Assembly (NCBI RefSeq): GCF_001424425.1
Contig: NZ_LMPT01000006.1
Location: 33,383-97,382, forward strand
Direction of reading: 5' to 3'
Length of the DNA stretch: 64,000 bases
DNA from: Acidovorax sp. Leaf191
Lineage (GTDB): Bacteria > Pseudomonadota > Gammaproteobacteria > Burkholderiales > Burkholderiaceae_C
The notes under the pieces are model-generated. The model was not told where the DNA came from and did no database searches. It saw nothing but the letters and a program-made list of their open reading frames with translations. Below are positions 8,493 through 16,920 of this stretch, one piece after another; position 1 is the stretch's first letter; each line of letters opens with the position of its first letter. Position numbers and translations under genes: made by a program.

Positions 8493-8981
8493 ATGAAACG
8501 AGATAGCCGCCTTTCCAACGTCCTCCACGCGCTGCTGCACATGGCAGAGATGGATGGCCCCGCCACGTCCGAGTCGCTGGCGCAGGCCATGCAGACCCAC
8601 CCTGTGGTGGTCCGCCGCCTGATGGCGGGGCTGCGGTATGCGGGTTTTGTCTCGTCGGCCAAGGGGCATGGCGGAGGGTGGGTGCTGTCGTGCCCGCTGT
8701 CCGAAGTGACCCTGCGCGACATCCACGAAGCGCTGGGCGCGCCCACGCTGCTGGCGGTGGGCAACAGGGTGGAGAGCCCGGGCTGCATCGTCGAGCAGGC
8801 CGTCAACCGCGCGCTGACGGACGCGTACCAGGCCGCCGAAGAGGTGCTGCTGGCCCGCCTGGGCGAGGTGACGCTGGCGCAGCTGTCGGCCGAGTTTCAT
8901 CAACGCATGGTGGCCGGGTGCCACGGTCACAAGGAGATTTCTCATGGCGGCAGCAGCAATGACAACCACCCAGGCGTATGA
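8493..8981 (+). CDS. Rrf2-family transcriptional regulator
   Basis: A 162-residue winged-helix regulator. The start at 8493 gives MKRDSRLSNVLHALLHMAE, which aligns with the usual Rrf2 N-terminus; the in-frame ATG at 8463 would add ten unfitting residues. The recognition helix region (SESLAQAMQTHPVVVRRLMAGL) and the wing (SAKGHGGGWVLS) are clear. It lacks the three-cysteine cluster of IscR/NsrR, having only Cys in LSCPL and PGCIVE, so an iron-sulfur cluster is unlikely. A thiol switch would be compatible. Its 3' end overlaps the reductase gene by 38 bases, so the two are cotranslated. Confidence 0.85.
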   Translation: MKRDSRLSNVLHALLHMAEMDGPATSESLAQAMQTHPVVVRRLMAGLRYAGFVSSAKGHGGGWVLSCPLSEVTLRDIHEALGAPTLLAVGNRVESPGCIVEQAVNRALTDAYQAAEEVLLARLGEVTLAQLSAEFHQRMVAGCHGHKEISHGGSSNDNHPGV

Positions 8982-9903
8982 GGTGATCGTGATAGGCGGC
9001 AGCTTTGCCGGCCTGTCGGCCGCGATGCAGTTGGCGCGGGCCCGGCGGCGCGTGTGCGTGGTGGATGCGGGCCAGCCGCGCAACCGGTTTGCCGCCGCGT
9101 CGCACGGCTTCTTCGGGCAGGACGGCGAGCCGCCGCTGGCGATGATCGAGCAGGCGCGCCGCAAGCTGCTGGTCTACCCCACGGTGGCGCTGCGCCAGGG
9201 CACGGCGGTGTCGGCCACGGTGCAGCAAAGCGCGGGGTCGCCGGAGAGCGGCTTTGCCGTGGTGCTGGACGATGGCACGCACCTGGAGGCTCACAAGCTG
9301 GTACTGGCCTTTGGCGTGCAGGACGGCCTGCCCGACATCGCTGGCCTGCGCGAGCGCTGGGGCACCAGCGTGCTGCACTGCCCCTATTGCCACGGCTACG
9401 AGTTTGCGGGCCAGCGGCTGGGCGTGCTGTACCACTCGCCGCAGTCGGGCATGCACGCGCAGCTGATTGCCGACTGGGGCCCCACCACCCTCTTCCTGAA
9501 CGGCGAACCCACGCTGGAACCGGCCGAGCGCGAGCGGCTGCTGGCGCTGGGCATTGCGGTGGAGCCTGCGCGCATTGCGGTGCTGGAAGGCGACGGCGGG
9601 GCATTGCACGACGTGCGCCTGCAGGCCCACGGCGACAGCGGCGCGCGCCTGCTGCCGCTGGACGCCCTGTACGTAGCGGCCACCACGCGCCCCGCCAGCC
9701 CGCTGGCCGAGCAACTGGGCTGCGCCATGGACGACGGCCCCATGGGCCCGTGCATCCGCACCGATGCGAACAAGATGACCACGGTGCCCGGCGTGTACGC
9801 CGCGGGCGACGCCACGCTGATGCGGCACAACGCCACGCTGGCGTCGGCCGAAGGCGTGCTGGCGGGCGTGGGGGCGCACCAGGCGATGGTGTTCGGGCCA
9901 TAA
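8944..9903 (+). CDS. FAD-dependent thioredoxin-reductase-like oxidoreductase
   Basis: A 319-residue flavoprotein of the low-molecular-weight thioredoxin reductase fold. The FAD motif is VIGGSFAGLSAA (about 16-27), the redox pair is CPYC (Cys146, Cys149) followed by HGYE, and the C-terminal FAD motif is GVYAAGDAT. CPYCHGYE resembles the GliT/HlmI-type disulfide oxidases and reductases more than the CATC of TrxB. There is no clear NADPH GxGxxG after the redox site, so it may use oxygen or another acceptor. Overlap with the Rrf2 gene suggests that regulator controls it, perhaps in a thiol or electrophile stress response. Confidence 0.82.
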   Translation: MAAAAMTTTQAYEVIVIGGSFAGLSAAMQLARARRRVCVVDAGQPRNRFAAASHGFFGQDGEPPLAMIEQARRKLLVYPTVALRQGTAVSATVQQSAGSPESGFAVVLDDGTHLEAHKLVLAFGVQDGLPDIAGLRERWGTSVLHCPYCHGYEFAGQRLGVLYHSPQSGMHAQLIADWGPTTLFLNGEPTLEPAERERLLALGIAVEPARIAVLEGDGGALHDVRLQAHGDSGARLLPLDALYVAATTRPASPLAEQLGCAMDDGPMGPCIRTDANKMTTVPGVYAAGDATLMRHNATLASAEGVLAGVGAHQAMVFGP

Positions 9904-10228
9904 CGAGGCAGCATGGGTGGGCGCCGACGGCAGCGGGCCTTGCCTGAGGTTTTGGCTGCCGTTCTTTGAGCGCCCCCAACCGTTCGGGCTGAGCCTGTCG
10001 AAGCCCTGCGCCGCACGTCGGCAGCCCCGCCATCACCAGCCACAGGGCTCTGCGTGACCGGTTCACAGGGATGACTGCCGAGCGGACCACCGGTGCAGCC
10101 ACGCTGCAAAGCCGCAAGATCGGCCCAGTCCCGGCGCGCAGGCTGCGGCACACTGTGCGGCGCAACGCCGCGCACGCCGACCTGCGCACCGGCCTGCCAG
10201 TTCCCAACCGCCCCAGTCATCCATCACC
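9904..10228. other. Intergenic region with one REP repeat
   Basis: About 325 bases between two same-strand genes. The only recognisable element is a REP copy near 9978-10010 (AACCGTTCGGGCTGAGCC...). No convincing gene, terminator or promoter was seen. Confidence 0.6.
9978..10010. repeat. Single REP-type repeat
   Basis: A good match to the consensus CGTTCGGGCTGAGCCTGTCG followed by AAGCCCTGCG. Confidence 0.75.
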
Positions 10229-11275
10229 ATGACCTCCACTGGATTCATCTCCCGCTTGCATGCCCGCTCTGGCTTTGGCAGTGCCTTTCGCTGGCTGTCC
10301 ACCGCTGCGCTCTGCTGCGCCGCCACCCTGGCCCACGCCGCAGGCTTTGCCTTCATCGAGGTGCCTGCCGACCAGGACGGGCCCGCGCTGCGCGGCGCCG
10401 TGTGGTCGCCGTGCAGCACCCCGCCGGGCCGCATCGACCTGGCGCCGCTGGTGCTGCAAGGCACGCGGGACTGCCCCGTGACCGGCCCAGGTCTGCCGCT
10501 GGTGGTGGTGTCGCACGGCGCGGGCGGATCGGCCCTGGGGCACCACGACACGGCGGCAGCGCTGGCCGATGCGGGCTATGTGGTGGCCGCCATCCACCAC
10601 CCGGGCGACAATTTTCAGGACATGAGCCGCCAGGGCCACCTGTCGGCCTTTGCCACGCGGCCGGTGGACATGAAGCGGCTGACGGACTACATGCTGGGCG
10701 CATGGCCCCAGAGCAAGCAGCTGGACGCGGGCAAGGTCGGCTTCTTCGGCTTTTCACGCGGCGGCTACACGGGGCTGGTGGCCACTGGCGCGATGCCGGA
10801 CTGGACGCTGCGGCCAGACCTGTGCCCACCGCTGTCCACCCGGCCGCTGTGCGGCGAGATCCGCCGCAACGAGATACCGGCCACACCCGCGCCGGATGCG
10901 CGCATCAAGGCGGCGGTCATCGTCGATCCCTTGAGCGTGTTCGACGCCAAGGGCCTTCGGCAGGTCGGCGTGCCGGTGCAGTTGTGGGCCTCGGCGCTGG
11001 GTGGCGACGGCGTCACGTTGAACAGCGTGGAAGCCGTGCGCCAGGGCCTGCCCCGCGCGCCCGACTGGCATCTGGCCGCCAACGCGGGTCACTATGCCTT
11101 TCTGGCGCCCTGCTCGCCGGCGTTGGCCGAGGTGGCGCCGGACATTTGCCGCGATGCGCCGGGGTTCGACCGGGTGGCTTTTCACCAGGTGTTCAATGCG
11201 CAGGTGGTGCAGTTCTTTCAGCGGCATATTCCGGCGTCTGCAACGGCAGGCATCGCGGCGGGCAAGGCGCCCTGA
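10229..11275 (+). CDS. Secreted dienelactone-hydrolase-like alpha/beta hydrolase
   Basis: A 348-residue exported hydrolase. A signal peptide with the hydrophobic stretch STAALCCAATLAHA ends at about residue 37. The nucleophile elbow is GFSRG (Ser176), preceded by the oxyanion region VSHGAGGS (94-101); the late histidine is likely in AANAGHYAFLAPCSP. The pattern matches the predicted dienelactone hydrolase/PAF-acetylhydrolase-like group. Substrate unknown; an ester or lipid in the periplasm is plausible. It is monocistronic, with an AT-poor 325-base leader upstream and a convergent small secreted-protein gene downstream. Confidence 0.78.
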   Translation: MTSTGFISRLHARSGFGSAFRWLSTAALCCAATLAHAAGFAFIEVPADQDGPALRGAVWSPCSTPPGRIDLAPLVLQGTRDCPVTGPGLPLVVVSHGAGGSALGHHDTAAALADAGYVVAAIHHPGDNFQDMSRQGHLSAFATRPVDMKRLTDYMLGAWPQSKQLDAGKVGFFGFSRGGYTGLVATGAMPDWTLRPDLCPPLSTRPLCGEIRRNEIPATPAPDARIKAAVIVDPLSVFDAKGLRQVGVPVQLWASALGGDGVTLNSVEAVRQGLPRAPDWHLAANAGHYAFLAPCSPALAEVAPDICRDAPGFDRVAFHQVFNAQVVQFFQRHIPASATAGIAAGKAP

Positions 11276-11326
11276 GCGGTTTTCGTCAGCGGCGGCAAGT
11301 CTGCACCGCTGACAACATGGAGCCGC

Positions 11327-11704
11327 TCAGCGCGCATCGCAGCCGTTCACATGCACGGCGCTGTCAGGGTCGACCTTCTGGCAGGCTTTGACCTGGTTGG
11401 ATTTGACCCGGCCATCCACCCAGATCGTGATGTGGGGCTCGGAGGCCTGATGGCACCCTTTCTTTATCTGGACCTGCCCACACGCGCGCAGAACCTGGGC
11501 GGCCTTGGATTCGTCGGCACCACGGTTTTTGACGTTATCCAGAAATGTCTGGACCTGAGTTTGCGTGTAGGGCTTTCCGGTGGCGGGATTGTTCACGTCG
11601 TTGTTGATTTCTGCATCCCAGTCCGGCTGGAACACATACGTGGGCCTGGCCAAGGCCGTCCCGCACAGCAGCACAGCAAGCACTGCAGTCATGATTTTTT
11701 TCAT
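11327..11704 (-). CDS. Small secreted protein of unknown function
   Basis: A 125-residue protein with a clean signal peptide (MKKIMTAVLAVLLCGTALA, cleavage before RPTYV). The mature part has four cysteines (in ACGQVQ, KGCHQ, KACQK, NGCDA), suggesting two disulfides in the periplasm. I do not recognise a family. It converges with the hydrolase gene and is about 50 bases from its stop; the promoter would lie in the 150-base gap toward the DMT transporter gene, where no other element was seen. Confidence 0.72.
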   Translation of the reverse strand: MKKIMTAVLAVLLCGTALARPTYVFQPDWDAEINNDVNNPATGKPYTQTQVQTFLDNVKNRGADESKAAQVLRACGQVQIKKGCHQASEPHITIWVDGRVKSNQVKACQKVDPDSAVHVNGCDAR

Positions 11705-11856
11705 TTTCCGCTCTCCTGAATGCCTACTCTTTGACGATTTTCGGCGCCCTCGGCTTCATCACTTGTTGAGGAAGCGAGCCCATCGTCGCGCCGACCGGAC
11801 GGCTTGGCGATTACAGGAAATTACAGCGGTGTTCAGCTAAAGCGCCCCGCGCAGCG

Positions 11857-12819
11857 TCAGGCCTGCTTGGCGGACAACTGGGGCCGCCGGATCGTCCACA
11901 GCGCCGCCGCCATCAGCCCCACACCCGCCAGTTGCACGGCGCTGAGCGTGCGCCCATACACCGCCCAGTCCACCAGCACCGCGGTGAGCGGGTACACAAA
12001 CTGCAGCACGGCGATGCGCCCCAGCGCCAGGCGGGCCATGCCCGCGAACAGCACCACATACGCCAGCCCCGTGTGCACCACGCCCAGGCCCAGCAGCCAG
12101 GCCCATGCGGCACCCTGCTGCGGCCAGCCCAGCACGAAGGGGGCCCACACCAGCGCCACGGCGCCCACCAGGCACTGCCACAGCGCCATCGCAAACGGGC
12201 TGATGGCCTTTTGCGTGTTGGCCAGCAGCGTGACGCCCGCGTAGCACAGCGAGCCGCCCAGGCACATCAGCACACCCGCCATGTAGCCGCCGCCACCACC
12301 ACTGCTGCTGGCGGCCGCAGCCGCTGCGGTGCCGTCCAGCAGGCCGGTGGTCAGCACCAGGCCGCCCAATGCGGCCAGGGTCGCCAGCCACTGCGTGGGC
12401 GAGACGGCCTCGCGCAGGAACAGGGCCCCGAACACGATGACCCAGATGGGCTGGATGTGAAAGATCACCGTCGCCACGGCGATGGACGTGCGCGGGATGG
12501 CCGCGAAGAACAGCGCCCAGTTGAACACCATGAGCACGCCGGTGGCGCACGCCACCCAGCGGGCGCGGCCGCTGAGCAGCAGCTCGCGCCCCCGGCCCGT
12601 GGCCAGGCACCAGGCCAGCAGCGCCAGCGCGCCGAATGCGCAGCGGAACCACACCGTCACCAGCGGGTGCTGGCCCGCCTCTTCCACAAACACGCCGATG
12701 GTGCCCAGCAGCACGCCCCCGGCGATGAGCAGCCACTGGCCGTCGCGCTCGCGCTGGACAGGTGGTTGCGATGGCTCTGCGGGGGATAGGGACGCTGCGA
12801 TGCCGGCTTTGAGATTCAT
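11857..12819 (-). CDS. EamA/DMT-superfamily transporter
   Basis: A 320-residue inner-membrane protein with about ten hydrophobic helices in two EamA halves, the first beginning WLLIAGGVLLGTIGVFVEEAG and the second after a Ala/Ser/Gly-rich linker (near residue 175). Conserved features include the WFRCAFGALAL helix and the VYPLTAVLVDW region near the end. Members export amino acids or other small metabolites. It diverges from a LysR regulator, a common arrangement for DMT exporters such as those induced by their own substrate. Substrate unknown. Confidence 0.88.
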   Translation of the reverse strand: MNLKAGIAASLSPAEPSQPPVQRERDGQWLLIAGGVLLGTIGVFVEEAGQHPLVTVWFRCAFGALALLAWCLATGRGRELLLSGRARWVACATGVLMVFNWALFFAAIPRTSIAVATVIFHIQPIWVIVFGALFLREAVSPTQWLATLAALGGLVLTTGLLDGTAAAAAASSSGGGGGYMAGVLMCLGGSLCYAGVTLLANTQKAISPFAMALWQCLVGAVALVWAPFVLGWPQQGAAWAWLLGLGVVHTGLAYVVLFAGMARLALGRIAVLQFVYPLTAVLVDWAVYGRTLSAVQLAGVGLMAAALWTIRRPQLSAKQA

Positions 12820-12877
12820 GGGGCTGATGCTCGGGGTTTAGCGTTGTGGTGTAAAACGGATAATTCGAACGACTAAC

Positions 12878-12907
12878 ATTCGATAAACGAATGCCATTGA
12901 AAATGGC
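12878..12907. promoter_or_regulatory. Two adjacent dyads upstream of the DMT exporter
   Basis: ATTCG-N5-CGAAT (12878-12892) directly abuts the perfect GCCATT-GAA-AATGGC hairpin (12893-12907), just upstream of the exporter start. The first has TTCGA echoed ten bases earlier. Candidate LysR operator; unproven. Confidence 0.35.
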
Positions 12908-12988
12908 GTTTGACAGAGCCCGGCATCCAACGTCTCCACACGCACCCATACGCATCCACACTCACGCACCCGCACTCACGTTCACACC

Positions 12989-13020
12989 GACCGTTCAGGC
13001 TGAGCCTGTCGAAGCCCGCC
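12989..13020. repeat. Single REP-type repeat
   Basis: Copy ACCGTTCAGGCTGAGCCTGT with one change from the usual core, between divergent genes. Confidence 0.7.
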
Positions 13021-13123
13021 CCAATCCCTGTGCGACGGACCAGAGAATCTGCGCAGGCGCCAGCCACACGGCAAGACGCCAGATCACACCACTGCACACA
13101 CCCACCGAGGCACTGTCACCACA

Positions 13124-13990
13124 ATGAACCACCCAGACTTTCAGATCGACTGGCTGCGTGCCTTTGTGGCCGTGGTGGACGCAGGCTCGCTCTCGGGCGC
13201 CGCGCCCCTCGTGCACCGCTCGCAATCCGCAGTCAGCATGCAGATCAAGAAGCTGGAGGCTGCGCTCGGCCGCCCGGTGCTGCTGCGCGGGCCGCGCCAC
13301 CTGGAGGTGACGCCGGCCGGGGCCGAGCTGCTGTCGTACGCGCGCCGCGTGCTCGACCTGCAGGCCGAGACGCACACGGCGCTGTTCGGCCCGCAGCTGG
13401 CCGGGCGCGTGCGGCTGGGTGTGCCGGACGACTATGCCAGCGCCTACCTCACGCCGGTGCTGCGCAGCTTTGCGCACCGCTACCACGGGGTGGAGATCGA
13501 GCTGACGTGCGAGCAGTCCACGTCGCTGATCCCGCGCCTGGGGCGCGGCGAGCTGGACCTGGCGCTGGTCTCGCGCGACAAGCCGCAGCGCGGGCACTTT
13601 TTGTTTGATGAGCCGTTGGTGTGGGTGGGCTCGCCGCAGCACGAGGTGTGGCGGCGCGACCCGCTGCCGATTGCGGTGTACGAGTCGGCCAGCCTGGCCC
13701 GCATCGCCACGATGAAGGCGCTGGCGGCGCGGCGGCGTGCGCACCGCATCGTGTACCACAGCTCCAGCCTGGCGGGGCAACTGGCCGCCGTGGAGAGCGG
13801 CCTGGCCGTGGCGGTGCTCACGCGGTGCAGCGTGCCCGCGCACTTGCAGATACTGCAGGACCTGCCGGCAGAGTTTGACCTGCCGCTGCTCGATTCGATG
13901 GAGGTGGCGGTGCTGCGCAGCAAGGTGTCGCTGCGCTCGCCAGCGGTGGATGCGATGTACGAGCAGATGCTGCGCACGCTGGGGAGTTGA
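13124..13990 (+). CDS. LysR-family transcriptional regulator (exporter-linked)
   Basis: A 288-residue LysR protein. The N-terminal HTH is recognisable in FQIDWLRAFVAVVDAGSLSGAA and QSAVSMQIKKLEAALGRPV. The ligand domain starts near residue 90 (GRVRLGVPDDYASAYL). It has the shape of regulators such as ArgP/YwqM-like proteins that sit opposite a transporter gene. It diverges from the EamA exporter across 304 bases, so it probably senses the exported compound. Start supported by MNHPDFQIDWL and the correct distance to the HTH. Confidence 0.88.
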   Translation: MNHPDFQIDWLRAFVAVVDAGSLSGAAPLVHRSQSAVSMQIKKLEAALGRPVLLRGPRHLEVTPAGAELLSYARRVLDLQAETHTALFGPQLAGRVRLGVPDDYASAYLTPVLRSFAHRYHGVEIELTCEQSTSLIPRLGRGELDLALVSRDKPQRGHFLFDEPLVWVGSPQHEVWRRDPLPIAVYESASLARIATMKALAARRRAHRIVYHSSSLAGQLAAVESGLAVAVLTRCSVPAHLQILQDLPAEFDLPLLDSMEVAVLRSKVSLRSPAVDAMYEQMLRTLGS

Positions 13991-14112
13991 TGGTGCGTGG
14001 CGACACGGCCTGCGTGCCGGCCGGCACTGCGGACCACGACAGCAACCCTGCCGCCGCAAGGCACTTGCGCGACCGTGGCTGCGGCGCAATCCAGTTCTAA
14101 TGTTTGGCACCG

Positions 14113-14141
14113 GGGCGCGCAATTGAACCAACGGCGCGCCC
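14113..14141 (+). terminator. Inverted repeat between lysR and dehydrogenase genes
   Basis: GGGCGCGC and GCGCGCCC form an 8-bp GC stem with a 13-base loop, followed by CTTCTTCC rather than a T run. It may end lysR transcription or lie in the leader of the next gene (ATG 14164). Confidence 0.4.
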
Positions 14142-14163
14142 TTCTTCCTACCGAAAGCCAAGC

Positions 14164-15312
14164 ATGACCACCACCACCGACATTCCCACCACCGCACTGC
14201 AACTGCGCTCCCTCGTCCAGCCCGACGGCACCTTGCAGATCAGCCTGGAGCCCACGCCCGTGCCCACGCCGGGGCCTGACGAGGTGCTGATCCGGGTGCA
14301 GGCCACGCCCATCAACCCGTCGGACATCGGCCTGCTCCTGGGCCCGGCCGATTTGTCCACGGTGCAGGTCACCGGCACGGCCGACCGGCCGGTGGCCACG
14401 GCCCGCATCCCCGAGCGCGCCATGCCCGGCATGGCCGCGCGCCTGGGCCAGAGCATGCCCGTGGGCAACGAGGGCGCGGGCCTGGTGGTGGCTGCGGGCG
14501 CGTCGCCCGCCGCGCAGGCGCTGCTGGGCCGCACGGTGGCGGTGATCGGCGGCGCCATGTACGCGCAGTACCGCGCCATGCCGGCGGCGCAGTGCCTGCC
14601 GCTGCCCGAAGGCACCACGGCGGCCGAGGGCGCATCGTGCTTCGTCAACCCGCTGACCGCGCTGAGCATGGTGGAGGCCATGAAGCGCGAAGGCCACACC
14701 GCGCTGGTGCACACCGCCGCGGCCAGCAACCTGGGCCAGATGCTGAACAAGATCTGCCAGAAGGACGGCATCGGCCTGGTCAACATCGTGCGCAAGCCCG
14801 AGCAGGCAGCGCTGCTGCGCGGCATCGGCGCGCAGTATGTGTGCGACACCAGCGCGCCCACTTTCGTGGCCGACCTGACCGAGGCGCTCGTGGCCACGGG
14901 CGCGACCATCGCGTTCGACGCCACCGGCGGCGGCACGCTGGCCGGGCAGATCCTGCAGTGCATGGAAGCGGCCATCAACCGCAAGGCGCAGGAGTACAGC
15001 CGGTATGGATCGGCGGTGCACAAGCAGGTGTATTTGTACGGCCACCTGGACACGCGGCCGACCGAGATCCACCGCACGTTCGGCATGGCCTGGGGCATTG
15101 GCGGGTGGCTGCTGTTTCCGTTCCTGGCCAAGATCGGTGATGCCGCGGCCCAGGCGCTGCGCGCGCGCGTGGCGGCGGAGTTGAAGACCACGTTTGCCAG
15201 CCACTATGCGCGGACGGTGTCGCTGGCCGGGGCTGTGAGCGCCGATGCGATCGCGTTTTATGGTGCGCGGAATACGGGTGCGAAGGTGTTGATCGATCCG
15301 TCGATGGAGTGA
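14164..15312 (+). CDS. Zinc-type alcohol dehydrogenase / quinone oxidoreductase-like protein
   Basis: A 382-residue medium-chain dehydrogenase/reductase. The start ATG at 14164 begins MTTTTDIPTT; an upstream in-frame extension looks unreal. The N-terminal GroES-like fold includes PGPDEVLIRVQATPINPSDIGLL, and the NAD(P)-binding half has ALVHTAAASNLGQML in place of the common AAGGVG loop. Structural-zinc cysteines are not evident, so it is nearer the quinone oxidoreductase/enoyl reductase branch than zinc alcohol dehydrogenases. The protein is longer than typical QOR (about 325) because of an extra C-terminal region. Monocistronic between an inverted repeat and a REP cluster. Confidence 0.8.
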   Translation: MTTTTDIPTTALQLRSLVQPDGTLQISLEPTPVPTPGPDEVLIRVQATPINPSDIGLLLGPADLSTVQVTGTADRPVATARIPERAMPGMAARLGQSMPVGNEGAGLVVAAGASPAAQALLGRTVAVIGGAMYAQYRAMPAAQCLPLPEGTTAAEGASCFVNPLTALSMVEAMKREGHTALVHTAAASNLGQMLNKICQKDGIGLVNIVRKPEQAALLRGIGAQYVCDTSAPTFVADLTEALVATGATIAFDATGGGTLAGQILQCMEAAINRKAQEYSRYGSAVHKQVYLYGHLDTRPTEIHRTFGMAWGIGGWLLFPFLAKIGDAAAQALRARVAAELKTTFASHYARTVSLAGAVSADAIAFYGARNTGAKVLIDPSME

Positions 15313-15694
15313 GCGGGGGTCGGTGCAGGTCACAGTCTGTCGGAGCGTTGTGCGGCGCTTCGACAAGCCTGTCCTGAGTCTGTCAAAGGGCTCAGCGTGA
15401 ACGGATATTGGGGATTCCATTTCACTCACCCCCAAACCGTTCGGGCTGAGCTCTCAAACACCGTTCGGGCTGAGCCTGTCGAAGCCTTGGGCGGCGCTTC
15501 GACAAGCCTGTCCTGAGCCTGCCGAAGGGCTCAGCGTGAACGGGTAATTGTGGCTGCATCTTCACTCGCCCCACACCGTTCGGGCTGAGCCCCTCAAAAA
15601 CCGTTCGGGCTGAGCCTGTCGAAGCCTTGCGCCGCGCGCCAACAAACTTCGCGCGAACGGTGATTGGTTTTCTTTGACTGCGAGCGGCTGTCCG
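15313..15694. repeat. Cluster of REP-type repeats
   Basis: A gene-free stretch with at least six half-elements: CTTCGACAAGCCTGTCCTGA (from about 15359 and again about 15496) and CGTTCGGGCTGAGC copies (about 15439, 15463, 15574 and 15602). The copies alternate in orientation and could fold into long hairpins. It separates the dehydrogenase from the convergent DsbA-like gene. No spacers of constant length, so not a CRISPR array. Confidence 0.85.
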
Positions 15695-16348
15695 TCAGGC
15701 CGCTGCCCGCACCAGCGCCACCAACTGCTCGCGCGGCCCCAGCAGCGCATCGCCCCCCAACAGCCGCAGCGCGCCGCCCTGCCCTGTCACCACCAGTTGC
15801 GGCACACCCCGTGCACCCACGGCGCGCAGTGTGGACTGGGCGTGGGCCACACGTTCGGCCAGCAGCGTGCGCAGCGCTGCATCGGGCGCCAGCGTGAGCG
15901 CCGCGGCGTCGACCAGGCCCAGGGCATTGAGCACATCGGCCAGCACGGCAGGCTCTGCAGTGTCGCGCCCATCCACATAGCGGGCATGCTGCAGCGCATG
16001 CAAGGCATCCAACTCACGCTCGGGCGCAGTGTGGGCCACAGCAGTCAGCGCCAGCGTGGCAGGGCCTGAGTCGAAGCGGCCAGACGGCGCACCCAGGATA
16101 TGGTCGCGGTAGGCCTGCGTGAAGGGCTGGCCCGTGAGCTGCTGGATGCGCTGGTCGTTACTCCACGCATAGGCGGCAAATTCCGCATCCATGGGCCGTG
16201 CGCCTGCGCCTGCGAACAGGCCGGTGGGCGCGAGCGAGACATGGATGCCGTCCACGCCCTGCAGGTGCTTCAGCGCGGGCGCGGCGGCGTAGCACCAGCC
16301 GCACAGGGGGTCGAACAGATAGGTGACGGTGACGGAGACGGAGGACAT
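15695..16348 (-). CDS. DsbA-family thiol oxidoreductase-like protein
   Basis: A 217-residue protein with a thioredoxin-like fold and helical insertion. The active-site pair is CGWC (Cys16, Cys19) in the FDPLCGWCYAAAP context, and the cis-proline loop is GVPQLVV near residue 180. There is no signal peptide, so it is cytoplasmic and closer to FrnE/2-hydroxychromene-isomerase-like members than to periplasmic DsbA. It is followed upstream on the same strand by a small protein gene six bases away, so they form an operon. Physiological role unknown. Confidence 0.85.
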   Translation of the reverse strand: MSSVSVTVTYLFDPLCGWCYAAAPALKHLQGVDGIHVSLAPTGLFAGAGARPMDAEFAAYAWSNDQRIQQLTGQPFTQAYRDHILGAPSGRFDSGPATLALTAVAHTAPERELDALHALQHARYVDGRDTAEPAVLADVLNALGLVDAAALTLAPDAALRTLLAERVAHAQSTLRAVGARGVPQLVVTGQGGALRLLGGDALLGPREQLVALVRAAA

Positions 16349-16354
16349 GGTGGG

Positions 16355-16648
16355 TCAGGGGCTTTCAGGATCAGGGGATGCTGTGGGGGATGCGGTGAGG
16401 GGTGCTGAAGCAGCGAGCGCGGCTTCGAACCTTTCGATCTCTTGCGCGAGCGTGCCCCGGCTGCGGAAGTGGCGGCCGGCGCGGTCGTACCAGTTTTCGG
16501 CGTCTTCGAGGTCGCCTTCCTGCACATGCAGGATGCCGTGCAGCCAGGCCGCGAGCATGGAGCCGTCGTGCTGCACCAGGTCGTGCGCCGCGTTCCAGCG
16601 ACCGGCGTGCAGGTGCTGCAGGACTTGCTGGAGTGGGTGCATGGACAT
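16355..16648 (-). CDS. Small TPR-like protein upstream of the DsbA-like gene
   Basis: A 97-residue hydrophilic protein; start MSMHPLQQVLQHLHAGRW with GGAG ribosome site. The sequence reads as helical hairpins (WNAAHDLVQHDGSMLAAWLHGILHVQEGDLEDAENWYDRA), resembling one or two tetratricopeptide units, then a Pro/Ser-rich tail. No recognised family. It ends six bases before the DsbA-like start, so it is the first gene of that operon and may be a partner. Confidence 0.65.
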   Translation of the reverse strand: MSMHPLQQVLQHLHAGRWNAAHDLVQHDGSMLAAWLHGILHVQEGDLEDAENWYDRAGRHFRSRGTLAQEIERFEAALAASAPLTASPTASPDPESP

Positions 16649-16749
16649 GGGGGGCTCCTTGTGAAAAACGGATGGCGGGCGTTGATGCTGCAGCGCGAAG
16701 TCTTGTCGCTATCCGCGTGTATGTCTATCTGCGCTCCAGCTCCCACCAC

Positions 16750-16790
16750 CCGTTCACGCTGAGCCCTTCGACAAGCTCAGCCCGAACGGG
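16750..16790. repeat. REP-type hairpin
   Basis: A complete palindromic REP: CGTTCACGCTGAGCC and GCTCAGCCCGAACGG surround a short CTTCGACAA loop. Located between two same-strand genes. Confidence 0.8.
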
Positions 16791-16920
16791 TGTGGGAGGC
16801 TAAACGGTTGTGAGAGCCCGAGCGGTTGTGGGAGCCTGAACGGCGGCACCAGCGCCAACGGCAGCGATGGATGGAACGCAGGTTCGTCGCCGGCCTTTCC
16901 TCTTTCCGTTACTCAGCGAT

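Larger units (their letters stand above)
12820..13123. other. Divergent intergenic region, DMT exporter / lysR
   Basis: About 300 bases. It has an AT-rich part near the exporter start with the dyads at 12878-12892 and 12893-12907, and a REP copy near 12989-13020. No gene recognised. Confidence 0.6.

Noticed and set aside
15313..15694. Possible CRISPR array
   Set aside because: Units differ in length and orientation and spacers are not constant; they match dispersed REP elements elsewhere in the window.
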